Shown here in pieces: positions 35,101 through 43,969 of a stretch of 64,000 nucleotides of DNA. The DNA is taken from assembly GCA_963575745.1 (NCBI GenBank), contig CAUYUJ010021704.1, forward strand, positions 135,378 to 199,377, read 5' to 3'. The DNA is from Prorocentrum cordatum. Its lineage: Eukaryota > Sar > Dinophyceae > Prorocentrales > Prorocentraceae. Each line of letters opens with the position of its first letter. The stretch's first letter is position 1. The notes under the pieces are model-generated. The model worked only from the letters and a program-made list of their open reading frames with translations, did not search any database and was not told where the DNA came from. Made by a program: the position numbers and the translations under genes.

Positions 35101-38100
35101 CCTCCTGGAGTCGGGTGTCGGTGCCCCTGGCGACGATTGCTTAGATGGCGGTCCCTCGCACAAATCAGCTATATGCCTTACCCTGTGGGGACAATGGAAC
35201 GGCTTGTGTTTGGTTTGATGTAGTGGTGGGGCAACCCATGCGTAATGGAAGGGAAAGGGAAGGGAAGAGAGGAAGCAGGAGGGGGAAGGGCATCACGAAA
35301 GGCATGCTGATCCGAAACCAGTCTCAGGGACGTGGAGCGCCCAGGTCCTCGCACTTGTCGGGGTGGTACAGCAACGACTTGGCGCGGTAGGCCTTTGCGC
35401 CGCACCGGCGCAGCGACGGGCGGCGGGCGAGAGGAGCCGGGCAGCCGAGGGGCACTTCGCACAAAGACAAGCACACAATACTGCGTTTGAACAACCATGC
35501 GCGAAAGCCGTGTCGCTCCGGCGCCCTGGAGGACCAGCTGTGAGAGCTCCGTCATCCCTCACGGAGTTCATCACCTGTGCTGCCTGCCCCGCCGCCCCGG
35601 CCAAAAACCAGAGGGAGGCGGGGGTCCGTCAGCGTGGCAGCGCGGGCCGCCGCATCTCTTATTCGGACCACGGGGCGGGCCGACAAAGAAAAGCGGGCCA
35701 AGAAAGGAACAGGAACGGGCCGGAGAGCGAGGAGCCGAGGAGCGAGAGGGGGAGAGGGAAGGGGGACGACCGGAAAGGGCAGACCGGGCCGACGGACGGA
35801 GGGACGGGGGGACGGAGAGGGGAAGCCAAGCAGGGAGAGAGAAAGGGAGAGCACAGCACACACAAGGGCAAGGAAGCAACACAAGGGCGAGAGAGCACAG
35901 CACGGAGAGGAAGGAAGAGGAGAGGGAGAGGAACCGAGAGCCAAAGCCAAGGCAAGAAAGAAAGCGGGCCAAGAAGAGCACCCGTGCGTCAGCGCATCAG
36001 GACAAACTTCCGCCTTCCATTCCGGCGGGAAGAAGACTCCACATAGCAGCGGCCGGATTAGGAGGAGTAGGAGGAGGAGGAGGAGGAGGAGGAGGAGGAG
36101 GAGGAGGAGGAGGAGGAGGAGGAGGAGGAGGAGGAGGAGGAGGAGGAGGGGAACGAGGGGAACGACGACGGCGACACAGGTCACGCGGCCGCCAGCCCGC
36201 TAGGGCGCGGCTGCGCGGCGTCTCACTCACCGCCCTCGCGCGCCAGCTCGCGCGCGACAGCCGCCGCAGCCGCCGCCCACGCAGCTCGCCCTGCGCGGGC
36301 TCTAGCCCGCCGACGCTCGATCCGCGCAGCCGCGCAGCGCAGCCCCGGGCGAGTAGGATCGCCATGCGCTGGAGCATCTCCCGGCGCACGGTTGACTGCT
36401 CCCGCCCCTCCTTCCCGGCTACCGCTGCTGCAACGGCCCGGAAGGCCGCGTCCGCGCCCTTGCTCATGCCGCCCTGCTGCTCGAGGACGACGGGCCGGAA
36501 GGCCAGGCCCTGTGCGCGGCACCTCTCCTCGGTCCGGCCCCGCCTCCGCTTCTCCTCGTCGTAGGTCGCGGACGGGAGCCTGGCGGACAGTGCGGTGTCC
36601 GCCCCATGGCCCGGCCGCAGCGCGTTGATGACCGCGAAGTCAAAGCACACCCTTCCCGCCCGGACCGCACGGCTGCCGTCGGGAAGGTGCGTCGCCAAAG
36701 CCAAGCGTGGGACCACGAGGACGTCGGCTGGCCTGCGCTGGTCTGGCGGCGCCTCCGGGCCCTCCTGGAGCAAGCCTGGGACCTCGGACTGCGGTCGCAG
36801 TCCGCCTCGGCACGCGTAGTCGTAGAGGACGTCGCGAATGCCGTTGTGAATGCCCGTGGTTTCAGGGCCCCCCATCCAGGAGAGGCAGTGGATTCCCTGA
36901 GCGTCCAAGGCAACCCCGCACAAAGGACAGGTGGACCCCGCATCCAAGACATCGACACCGAGCCGGAGCGCGACGTTGTCGGCAAACTGGCTCGCAGTGA
37001 GTTGCATGTCAAGTGTCTTGGATGGGGTGAGCTCGTACAAGGCGCCCGTTCCTTGCGCAAAGTACGCGTTCAGCCGCGTTCCGTCTGCCGGCGGCCCTGC
37101 GTCTCTCCATGCGTCCGGGGCACTGGTCGGACCACTTCAACAACAATTACTTGCGTTGGTATGTGCTGGTCCCAGAGAACAGCGGAATCAACATAATGTC
37201 ATCAGAATCTGGCACGCCCCCCTCCACACAAGTTTCCCGTCGCGGAGCGGCAGAAGCGATCCGCTCGCGCGTCTCGAGCAACCTGGGCTGCGGCGTTGCG
37301 AGCTGCCCCGAATGCGAGAGGGGAGGGAAAGGGGAGAAAGAGGCGGCCGCGGCGGGGGAGGGATCAGAGGCGACGATGGGGGCGAATGGCCCTGGGGGGA
37401 GCAATACACGTAATCGCCCGGGAGCCTCGCCGAGGGCATAGACCATCGCCGCCCTTGCATACATGGATTGATCTCCCAGGGGCTATTCGCCCTCATCGTC
37501 GCCTCGGAGGGAGGGGGCCCCCCCGCCACACAGGAGTCGCTCCAGGTACGGTACCTCCGCGCGGTGTCGCGCATGGTGCGCAATCACGTGAGTTCCTGGG
37601 GAAACGCAGAGGTAGCGACTTCGCTGCTCCCTGGACCTCTCCTGGACTGCGTTCCGACCAAACTGTCGAGGCGAATCCAGCCGTGGCGACGAGAGCCTCC
37701 CAGGAGGCCCGAAAATGGGAAAACGAGGGAAGGATACAGGTGTGGACACCTCTTCCTCCTCTGGCTTCCACCCTCTGCGTCAGCGGGGTCGCGACAAGAC
37801 GGCGAGCGCCGAGCAATGCACGGTGCGCACGGCCCAACGCACTCCCGAGGCCTACAACGCACACCATGAGCGTGCTCAAGTCCGCACAAGACTCACACGC
37901 GCTCGCGGAGTGCTTCGAGCCGGAAACAGGAGCGGAGACCTTCTTGATGGTCGCGGCGTCATCCTTCTCTTTCACTCCGAGGATGTCGTAATAGTCCGCC
38001 CCGCCCTTCCTTCGGGGTGAGCGGAGAGGCCCGGCCCTGAGCGGAAGAGCCCAGGGCGGAGTGGCGGGCAAGAGACGACACAGCTGGGCAGGGGGCGGAG

Positions 38101-41100
38101 GGGGAGGGGGGGGGGGGGGGCGAAACGAAGATGAAGGCACCCAGAGGAAGGACGAGACAAAATACGACGGAGAGGGGCGGAGGACAATAACTGCGCGCTC
38201 ACATCAAATTTCGCATCCAAATCAGCCGATCTACACAACCTGCGCTGAGCCATACAAGGTACGAAACATCTTCATCGTCGATCATTTGCGTGGACTACCC
38301 ATGTTCTAGGAACCGGGACCTGCCGCAAGAAAGGTTCTCCACACCGTCCGATGTGCGTTTCGACTTCGACTGTTTCCTGCTCGGTGGCTGCCGCGAAACG
38401 TAATGCTAATCATCAAATGCGAACGACACCTGACACGGATGGCAATGGGGCGCTGTCCCGAGGCCTTTAACTGAACAAACGTGACACCATCCGTGTCACG
38501 TCGGCTCTTACATTAGCTTTGTAACCGTGCACCTTGACGCTTCTCAGAACTGAAACGGATAGACGGCAGGTCCGTGTCAGGCTTACTAGGGGCCTCCTGA
38601 ATTACTCCCCCTCCTCCATTCATCCTCCTCTTCGTTCTCCACCTCAATCTACCATATCCACTCTCCCAGAGTGCTCTACAATAATACTCCTCTTGTTCGT
38701 TCCCCTCAACTACTCGACAAAAGTACTACTGTCCATTCTCCCCTCAATCTGTGCCGTAGTGACCCAGCCTCGCCCGCGCATGGCTTTGCACACACAGGGT
38801 GTGAGCAGGTGCTACCGATTATTGATGCACGTGGTTGTCCTAACTGAAAGTTCTTCGTGTGCTTCAAAGCGGTGTCCCCGATGCAGCGTAGGCTTCATTT
38901 CAGGACTGGCGCGTCGCTCCCGCCGTTCAGAATGACGCCCTCGCTCCAGCGCGGGCCGCGCTTCTGGATTCGACTCCTGCCTCGTCGTTGTCGCCCCCCT
39001 TCTTGCCCCTCCCCTGGCTTCACCTGGTCCCCGTGCTCCTCCCGCCCCTCCTACCCTTACTCCGTGTTGGTATGCACTCCGACTGGGGCACCCAGCTGGC
39101 AGATAGCAAACGATCTGGGACGTTCCTTCCGATCCATCAAAGGCAATACACCATGCACGTGTTGCAACCTTGACGTTGTGTCGTCGGGGTTGAAAAATGC
39201 GCGGCAGGAATGGGACGGGACGTACATCGCGGGAAATGCGTAACGCAACTCTCGCTTCAGCGACACGCTCATCTCTCGAGCTCCCGCTTGGGCCCAGTGC
39301 CCTTCACAAATCCGTCGGCGCGCGGGCACACGAGCAACGCTCAAAAGCGGGTCCTGCGCGAGATGAAGTAGCGACCTTACGCGGCGTCTCACGGTGGCCG
39401 CTAGTGCGGCACGCCACACTGGAGACGAGGGCGCTTACCGCGACCTTACGCGGGCAAGATACGCGCCAAATGACGGCGCAGACGACCCCGCTTTTCGGCG
39501 CCGCTCACACGCAAGTGTTGCTCTCGCCTCGGCGCCGCCGTGGTTTCCCCTGAAAGTGGCGCTCCCGCGTCAACACGGCGCGAATGCCTTCCGCTCGCGA
39601 AATCGTTGCGGGCTGCTGCCGCCGCGCGCGAGCGGCCGACCTTTCGGGGATCTTCTGGCCCGGGTCAATCCAAACCTGGGTCAGTCAGGCCTTGCAGAAT
39701 CCGGCAAGATCCTGCAAGATCCTGCACCCAAACCCGGGTCAATGCGAAGTGGCCCTGGAGGATCCTGCAAGATCGGGCGCTCTGGCTGACCCCCGTTTGC
39801 ATTGACCCCCGCCTCAAGGCTCCCGAACCTCACCGCCCTCGCCGGAGCTCCGTGTAGATTTCCCGCGTGGGCGCGGCGCGTGTCTCGCTCGCCGCATCGC
39901 ACGAGAGCGCCAGCGGGGCCCGCGGTGAGACTGGACGACAGACCGTCCTCGCCCGAGCGCCACGCAGCTTGAACGCGGAGGCTGGAACCACTATTTCCGC
40001 GCGGCGCGTGCTTCGCCTCTGCCGGGCTCCACGGGAAGATCGACCCCCCGAGAGAGGGCCGAATGGTGCTCTCGCCGCAGCGCCGCGAAATGGATGTGCT
40101 GAGGTTACGCTGCCGCCCGTGCGCGGCCTGCGCTCTGCTTTCCCTCGCCAGGTCGTGGGGAACGGGACCACGCGCGAGCGCCTCCCGTTCGGCAGGTGGG
40201 AAGGCGATCCAACTCCAAGATCACGTTGTGCCACAACTGATTGTTCCAGCATGGAAGGAGGGCAGGAATGGGCAAAGCCTCTGACTCGTTCGACCTGGCT
40301 TGACTCCTGCTCCTGCTGCTGCGCCTCCTCCTTCATCATATCATCCGCTTCCCCTAATCCTACCCACCCCCAATGTACATAGCTCCCCTGTCTGATTGTG
40401 CACGACACGATGGGGCCATTTGGGGCATCGAGGTCCGCTACGACACTCGTCGGCGGATGGAGAAACGCCAACGCAATGGGAAGAGATAGGAGGGAGGAGT
40501 AGGATGTCTGACTTGGCGCGCGCACTCCTCCCTCATCTTTCCATCCTCTCTTTCTCGCCCCTCTCGCCCGCGACAACGGAGACTACTTCTGGAGGAATAT
40601 AGAAGTCTCGAGGTCACCAGAGGCCCAAAAAGAGCCCAGGAAGACGACGACGACAACGACGACGACGGAAGACGGAGACGACAAAGTCATCCAATTTCGC
40701 GCAACGCTCCCCACGATGCGCGACGCGCGGCTATCATAGTGCCATCGCGCCGCTGCCCCAGAGACCTGCCATCGCTCGGACCTCCACTCCCCGTGCATTT
40801 TTCAGTTTCGTGCGTGTTTTCATTCCGCAGGATGATCCAATCTGCTCCTCGACGGCCCTCGCCGAGGAAAATTGCACACGCCCGAGCGATGCCAAGGAGA
40901 GGGGCGCCTCTTCTACCAGAGCAGCGATGCGCGAAGCGCGGTTCTCTTCGCGTCCCCTCGCAGATTGGGGGGAGCGATCGGGGGGACCAACTCGGGGGCG
41001 AAACCTCGGGCCCCAATCGGCGGGATGGGCGGCCAGGCCCCGACTGGTCGATGAGCGGGCGATGAGCGGGCGCGATCGGGGGTCGACACGCCCCCCCCCC

Positions 41101-41568
41101 CCCTGAGCCTACCAGCCCAGAACTGGACAAGCGCATCCCACTACTCGCAGAGTAACTGCTCGCACGTGGCCTGGATCTGCCGCGTGGGATGTACGGCACA
41201 TTACACAGAGGAATACATGATTTGCGAGCAGGCAGTTTGCAAGTAGTGTAAAGTCGGGCCTGTCCCTCTACAGGGGGAATATTCCAAAATGGTACAAAAG
41301 TCTGGAAACTATTTGTTGAGCATCTTTGGGCATCTTTTTGAGTATTGCTTGAGTATGTTTTGTTTTTCGTCCAACATCCCCCTGTAGGGAGACAGGCCCG
41401 ACCTAAAAGTAGGGGAACGCGCTCGGTGACGAGCGTTGCACCCCCGACCTGGCCGGCGGTCGACGCCGACCGCCAGGGGTGGGCGGGCGGGCGGCGGGTC
41501 CGCTTCTTGCCGCCCTCGGCCCGCAGGGGCAGGGCGCCCAGCAGCGCCAGCAGCAGGGTGCTGGGCAT
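18753..41568 (-). CDS. Multi-exon ER J-domain (DnaJ) protein with thioredoxin-like domain, 3' end unresolved
   Basis: Gene span assembled by eye from nine exons: 41568-41501, 38009-37940, 35392-35348, 35058-35008, 32274-32248, 31279-31223, 25404-25299, 23850-23798 and 18809-18753. The joined frame starts with a hydrophobic signal peptide (MPSTLLLALLGALPLRA). It continues with a complete J domain (DYYDILGV, ATIKK, AYRAKSLLYHPDK, FIEVSTAYE, VLTDPEKRK, VYDRDGEEGLK) and a linker with MFRQFFGREPDG. It ends with NVTELTDD and PVIVMFYK, which look like the first strands and helix of a thioredoxin fold. J proteins stimulate Hsp70 ATPase through HPD; an ER signal plus J plus thioredoxin resembles the ERdj5/DNAJC10-like architecture, so a role in ER folding with BiP is inferred. 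No CxxC active site was found, so redox activity is unknown. Phases agree at every junction. The exon 1 junction, the ending of exon 8 and everything downstream are the least certain parts. Confidence 0.72.
19390..19548. repeat. AT-rich ~20-25-bp tandem repeat
   Basis: Degenerate units of AAACATGTGTTGAACATGTT type; locally low GC in an otherwise GC-rich region. Confidence 0.7.
19621..21602 (-). repeat. Composite element B, copy 1 (90-bp units)
   Basis: A tandem array of 90-bp units (for example starts at 19,871, 19,961, 20,051 and 20,141) with core CCGCCCGCATGCGTCACGCA and TTTCGTGGCCCCATAGGGAG. Because 90 is a multiple of three, frames of up to 402 codons stay open, which is not evidence of coding. 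The ends are non-repetitive: GGACCCAACACCACAGGATG-type sequence at 19,621-19,650 and ACCATATGCAGTT-type sequence at 21,571-21,602, both read on the minus strand. Units degenerate towards 21.5 kb. Confidence 0.85.
21840..22560. repeat. Degenerate AGGCCTC/CAAGAGGC minisatellite region
   Basis: Short repeats such as AAGAGGCCTC, AAGAAGCCTCC and CAGAGGCC scattered through otherwise unique sequence. This stretch lies in intron 8 of the J-protein gene, with no other gene seen. Confidence 0.5.
22560..23200. other. Intronic unique sequence
   Basis: Part of J-protein intron 8. No exon, repeat array or RNA gene recognised. Confidence 0.4.
23213..23500 (+). repeat. ~152-bp tandem duplication
   Basis: GAAGTGTAGCACTGCAAAG recurs 152 bp apart (about 23,229 and 23,381), each followed by a C-rich run and CCCCAGTCAGTG. 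Two units. Confidence 0.8.
23798..23850 (-). CDS. J-protein exon 7: thioredoxin-like domain start
   Basis: Encodes (G)PKEDIFGDTNVTELTDD. A good acceptor (CCCCCTCCGCCAG|GT) precedes it, and the donor is GAC|GTCGGC. VTELTDD matches the first beta strand of thioredoxin-like domains (V-x-L-T). It joins in phase to exon 6 (phase 1) and exon 8 (phase 0). Confidence 0.7.
23900..25290. other. Intron 7 of the J-protein gene
   Basis: G-rich at 23,900-24,030 (GGGGAGG-type), then GC-rich sequence with internal near-repeats of GCGCGAAGCGC type, then a GT-rich patch (25,135-25,260). No further exon recognised. Confidence 0.45.
25299..25404 (-). CDS. J-protein exon 6: linker domain
   Basis: Encodes ARQMFRQFFGREPDGDVKIV and then KDRFGRMTFQEMGEP plus one base. 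MFRQFFG resembles the MF..FFG segment found after the J domain in many J proteins. The acceptor is CGCGCCAG|GCC and the donor is CCAG|GCTTCA, a GC donor in phase 1, which matches the phase of exon 7. The hexamer GCCAGG occurs at both ends of the following intron. Confidence 0.7.
26040..26475. repeat. (TCC)n microsatellite
   Basis: More than 400 bp of CTC/TCC triplets with CTG at the left end. Purine/pyrimidine-pure over long stretches. Lies in J-protein intron 6. Confidence 0.93.
26500..28100. repeat. Intron 6 sequence with diverged internal duplication
   Basis: Pairs such as GCGGAAAAATCCGTTCCCC (about 27,398) with GCAGAGAAATCCGTTCCCC (about 27,629), and GGGCCCTCCAATCTTCTGCC (27,520) with GGGCCCGCCAGTCTTCGG (27,936), indicate at least two diverged copies of a repeat. 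No coding frame is shared. Confidence 0.5.
28100..29900. other. AT-richer unique sequence in intron 6
   Basis: Base composition is closer to 50% GC than the surroundings, with many CACATG and CCCATGAG words but no clear period. No exon or RNA gene recognised. Confidence 0.4.
30200..30330. repeat. Two ~80-bp diverged repeats
   Basis: CGCTCGAGG followed by CCTCTGCCACTT recurs 80 bp apart (30,204 and 30,284). On the minus strand both copies encode a similar WV..VAE...LER peptide; coding status is unclear. Confidence 0.4.
30671..30769 (+). CDS. Weak candidate plus-strand terminal exon
   Basis: After a pyrimidine-rich stretch ending in TCCTAG, a short frame reads EEDDAMMKLAQDTFQDVKK followed by YVATLVSGVRAEQ and a TAA stop. 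The composition is protein-like and it is not part of a repeat. It would be nested inside intron 6 of the J-protein gene on the opposite strand. No homologous family was recognised and no upstream exon was found, so this is a guess based on texture and a splice signal. Confidence 0.22.
31223..31279 (-). CDS. J-protein exon 5: J domain end and Gly linker
   Basis: Encodes VYDRDGEEGLKDGGGGGEQ, the J domain C-terminal helix followed by the glycine-rich linker typical of J proteins. The acceptor is CCTGAG|GTG. The donor is taken as CAG|GCCGCA (GC donor), which repeats the acceptor-side CAGGCC of the next exon. The frame stays open beyond this point, so a later donor cannot be excluded. Confidence 0.78.
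32050..32114. repeat. (CAA)n microsatellite
   Basis: About 20 perfect ACA/CAA triplets in intron 5, between GC-rich CA/CG stretches. Confidence 0.95.
32248..32274 (-). CDS. J-protein exon 4: 27-nt microexon
   Basis: Nine codons, VLTDPEKRK, which complete the AYEVL-D-xKR segment conserved in J proteins. The acceptor is TTCGCAG|GTG behind a pyrimidine-rich stretch and the donor is AAG|GATCGGG, a GA donor. Without this microexon the J domain would lack its usual residues between STAYE and VYDRDGEEG, so protein conservation supports it strongly even though it is only 27 nt. Confidence 0.75.
32300..34900. other. Intron 4 of the J-protein gene
   Basis: Contains CAGTTGGTACAG-type near-repeats (about 32,930-33,075) and one copy of the GAATCCAGCCGTGG core on the minus strand (33,451-33,469). 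No confident exon; a plus-strand frame before a GTAAGTAG donor near 34,169 (GPKDFLFRLYDAIT) is the best texture, with no recognised family. Confidence 0.4.
34912..34962. repeat. (CCT)n microsatellite
   Basis: About 17 perfect CCT triplets in intron 4, close to exon 3. Confidence 0.93.
35008..35058 (-). CDS. J-protein exon 3: J domain helix III
   Basis: Encodes DKDACQAKFIEVSTAYE (J domain helix III). A strong polypyrimidine tract ending in CCAG precedes it; the exon can be drawn from either of two adjacent AGs (35062 or 35059). The donor is GAG|GTCCCC, phase 0. Confidence 0.82.
35348..35392 (-). CDS. J-protein exon 2: J domain with HPDK motif
   Basis: Fifteen codons encoding AYRAKSLLYHPDKCE. 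HPD is the Hsp70-stimulating tripeptide of J domains. The acceptor reads CAAAG|GCC. The exon joins ATIKK directly to AYRAKSLLYHPDK, exactly the spacing of the family. The donor is GAG|GACCTGG, a GA donor; because GAGGAC occurs at both intron ends the junction can slide without changing the protein. Confidence 0.85.
36050..37136 (-). pseudogene. 5'-truncated LINE tail: CCHC zinc finger plus restriction-like endonuclease
   Basis: An open frame with C-P-L-C-G followed by two histidines (GIHCLSW, GIHNGIRDVLYDYA), then RRPADVLVV and, about 30 residues later, FDFAVINALR. This order (Cys/His finger, then PD-(D/E)xK-type residues PAD...D) is that of the C-terminal endonuclease of RLE-type LINEs, which nicks the target for target-primed reverse transcription. 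A downstream FRPVVLEQQGG segment also fits the family. An in-frame TGA at 37139-37137 marks the upstream limit, and no RT domain precedes it, so this is a dead 5'-truncated copy. Its frame runs into a (TCC)n tail. It sits in intron 2 of the J-protein gene in the same orientation. Confidence 0.75.
36058..36150. repeat. (AGG)n microsatellite at LINE 3' end
   Basis: About 30 near-perfect AGG/CCT triplets lying immediately downstream of the LINE endonuclease frame (on the minus strand, CCT). It may be the simple-sequence tail of the inserted LINE. Confidence 0.9.
37672..37693 (+). repeat. Dispersed GAATCCAGCCGTGGCGACGA core (one of four copies)
   Basis: Related copies lie at 2,229-2,250 (+), 33,451-33,469 (-) and 56,591-56,612 (+). 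The 33.45 and 37.67 kb copies also share upstream sequence (CTGGRCTGCGTTC). Probably the remnant of a dispersed element. Confidence 0.55.
37940..38009 (-). CDS. J-protein exon 1: J domain helix I-II
   Basis: Encodes KGGADYYDILGV followed by KEKDDAATIKK, the canonical start of a J domain. The donor is AAG|GTCTCC. The acceptor is less certain: CGAAG|G at 38010 gives the phase needed for exon 0, while another pyrimidine-rich CAG acceptor lies at about 38037. The open frame upstream runs into a poly-proline stretch that is only the translation of a poly-C tract, so it should not be taken as protein. Confidence 0.8.
38310..41240. other. Intron 1 or intergenic sequence of the J-protein gene
   Basis: GC-rich, with short local repeats such as GACCTTACGCGG (39,370 and 39,443) and GATCCTGCAAGATC (39,705-39,775). 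A GAC-repeat run lies at 40,640-40,680. No exon recognised. Confidence 0.4.
41253..41402. mobile_element. MITE-like element, 28-bp terminal inverted repeats
   Basis: The left end GTCGGGCCTGTCCCTCTACA and the reverse complement of the right end match at about 25 of 28 positions. The 150-bp body is AT-rich and non-coding. TAAA lies next to both ends (41,249-41,252 and 41,404-41,407, the latter one base away), a possible target-site duplication. It is inserted about 100 bp inside the proposed intron 1, next to the signal-peptide exon. Confidence 0.78.
41501..41568 (-). CDS. J-protein exon 0: start codon and signal peptide
   Basis: ATG at 41568-41566 opens a short frame with a run of Leu/Ala typical of a secretory signal peptide, followed by AEGGKK. 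Seven bases upstream of the ATG is a pyrimidine-rich tract ending in CAG (41577-41576), a plausible cis or spliced-leader trans-splice acceptor, which would give a very short 5' UTR. The proposed donor is GA (AAGCG|GACCCG), leaving phase 2, which matches the phase 2 start of the J-domain exon. Joining this exon to the J domain is inference, because the donor is non-canonical and other upstream exons are possible. Confidence 0.45.
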
Positions 41569-41647
41569 GCCCGCCCTGGGAAGGGGAGGCCTCCCTCGAA
41601 GAGAGGGCTCGAGATCCACCCCGATAGTAAACACCCCGACAACGCAA

Positions 41648-41730
41648 CCGTTTAGTAAGCGCACCCGACGAAGGAATCGAACAAGAAAGCGCTGTTTAGT
41701 AAACGCACCGGGCCGTTTAGTAAACGCCGA
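41648..41730. repeat. Short direct repeats of TTTAGTAARCGC
   Basis: Three copies of TTTAGTAAGCGCACC-like sequence just upstream of the J-protein start. Position would fit a promoter-proximal repeat, but no known motif is recognised. Confidence 0.5.
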
Positions 41731-42830
41731 TTATGGGGGTCGGGGTGGATTTGTCCTCGTTGATCGAGGCCCGTCGATCGAACGATGCTCCAGTCGCTGG
41801 AAAGCCCTCGATCCTCCAACTGCTGGAGGATCGAAGGCTTTTGGACGTTTTCCCTCCATCGCGAGCAGCTTCAAACCGGCTCCACCGAAAGGCACCAGGC
41901 ACCCAGGGCTTTTGGCGTTTTCGGCGCGCTGATGACTTCCAAGGAACCTCGGGGACCTCCAGGTAGCTGGTCGCCGTCACCATCGCCATTGTTGGCGTCG
42001 ACATCTTCGCTTCGGCGGATTGTTGGCGTTTCTGCAGGTTCTCGCCGTCACGGCTAGACGCGGCTCGACAAGGGGTCCGGGAACTGACATTGAGCGAAGA
42101 TTGGTCCGACAGCATTGTCGTCGTGGACTGGTCGATCGAGGATCGAACATGTCTGGACGCATTCGACTCATTCATGGGCCTCTAGAGGCCTCTGTCTGGT
42201 GCCCTCTGAGAAACTCGGTTGACCTCTGGGGACCACTGACTGGCGACGGTCGTCATTAACGACGCCGACGTCGTGATCGGTCGTCTTCATCGTGGTCACC
42301 ATCGTCGCCGCAACCGTCTTCGTCGTTGTTGTCGCCGCCGTCGTCGAGGAACTGAGATCGACGGGTCAAAAAGACCCTCGATCCCGCATGGGAGGTAAGA
42401 GATCAGGATTTGAGGCAATTGGCCTCCCTCGGCCTCCTGGAGGTCACTCGCGGCCACGGCTGGACACAGCTCACGGCCATCAGCTGGTTCTGAGCTGGTA
42501 TTAGCTCTGGGCAGATTATGGTCTTGGGCACGGGGGCGACCCACGCCGTCGTCGTCGTCGTCGTCGGCGTCGTGAAGGATCGAGGATCTAGGAAGGATCG
42601 AAGGTCGAGGAGCGAGACTTTGGGATGTTCTTCTGCATTTCTCTCCCACTATGGCTTGCCCAAGAGGTTCTAGCCGTTCTTGCGCATTCTGTGCAGGAGG
42701 GCTGGTGGCGATCGCGGGCCCCGCCAGGTCCCTGGAGGTCCCTCGGAAGGTGCTGGCCGTCCCTGTGGATTCCTTGGGGGACTCCTCCGAGGGCTGGGCT
42801 GTCAGGGGGGGCCATCGGCGATCCTTGCCT
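41730..42830. other. Sequence upstream of the J-protein gene
   Basis: Many GATCGA and CGTCGTCG words, a short GTC repeat (42,545-42,575), no gene recognised. Confidence 0.4.
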
Positions 42831-43200
42831 TGCTTTGCCATCCTTCGCTCAGTGCCGATTTGCATTGCTTTGCGTTGCTCCACTTTGGTTCGCAGTGATG
42901 CGTGTTTCACACTGGTGCGCATTACTTGGCAGGACCGATTGTTTGCGTCGATTGGTTTGCGCAGCGTCTCCCCTTGCATTGCTTCGATTTGCTGTGATCT
43001 GGTGTGCATTGCTTTTCTTCGCCCTTTGTTGCGTTGTATAGCTCTGCACTGATCTGCATCGCTTCGGCTTGCACTACAACTGCTGCATCGTCCTTCACTG
43101 CATGATTTGCATCGCTTCGCTTTGCCTGGAGCTGCTGCACTGAAATGACTTGCAGGCTGTGTCGTGGCATGTCTTGCGCTGCACTGCCTCTCTTTGCATT
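42830..43200. repeat. Degenerate TTGCATTGCTT repeat
   Basis: About 370 bp built from 10-12 bp units such as TTTGCATTGCTTTGC and CTGCATCGCTTCG. Very irregular. Confidence 0.65.
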
Positions 43201-43969
43201 GCGTTGCAGTGGACGACCCTTGTCGAGCCGAGGTCATTGGCCTCCGTGCGCGAACCTCGCCGCCACCGCTGCTCCGCCGCAGCGAGACCCTGCGCTGGTC
43301 GCACGGGTCCGCGGCGGGCCCAGCGACTCCAAGCTCCCAAGAAAGGCCCCGCGGCGGGTCGGCACGGACTCCCGCTCCCCGCGACAGCTGGGATCGACCG
43401 AGAGCGACCCGTTGGCTTCCGCCGGCGCCGGCCTCCTCCGCCGACGGATGGCGGTCGGCTTCCCGTTCCTGGAAGGCGCCGCCGGTTTTAGCGTGCCCCA
43501 CGCCTGGTGCTTGTCGCAACGGCATGGGCGGTGGTTTTTCTGACGCAGCGTAGATCGGCCAACCTCGAGCGATCTCTTCCATCCGAGGCCTGGCTCAGGC
43601 CGTCGATGGCCTTCAACCATGGACGCCCACGGCAGCGTCGCCGCCGCGTCGACGCGTCGCGAACCTGCTGTGCAGTCGGACCTGGGCCAGGATAGCATCC
43701 TTCAAGAACATGAGACCCTCCGTCGGCCAAAACAGAAAACACCCAAGGGTACCCTCCCCACGATGCACACGAGCATCCATCAAACACGAAGAACAATAGG
43801 GTACCCGACTGCATTGGCATGAGAAAACAAGGTCCTGCTGAGGGTCCTGGTAGAAATCCGCCGATCCGGCGTGTGAGTTTCTGAAAGCGTGGACTTGAGC
43901 TCGCTCAAGCTACGCTCTGGGGGACGCCATCCCCGACGAATTTAGTGCTCGGGGGGTGGGGGGGGCCCA

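Noticed and set aside
37972-38140. N-terminal poly-proline extension of the J-domain frame
   Set aside because: It comes from a poly-C tract, the frame has no ATG, and better acceptors lie between it and the J domain.
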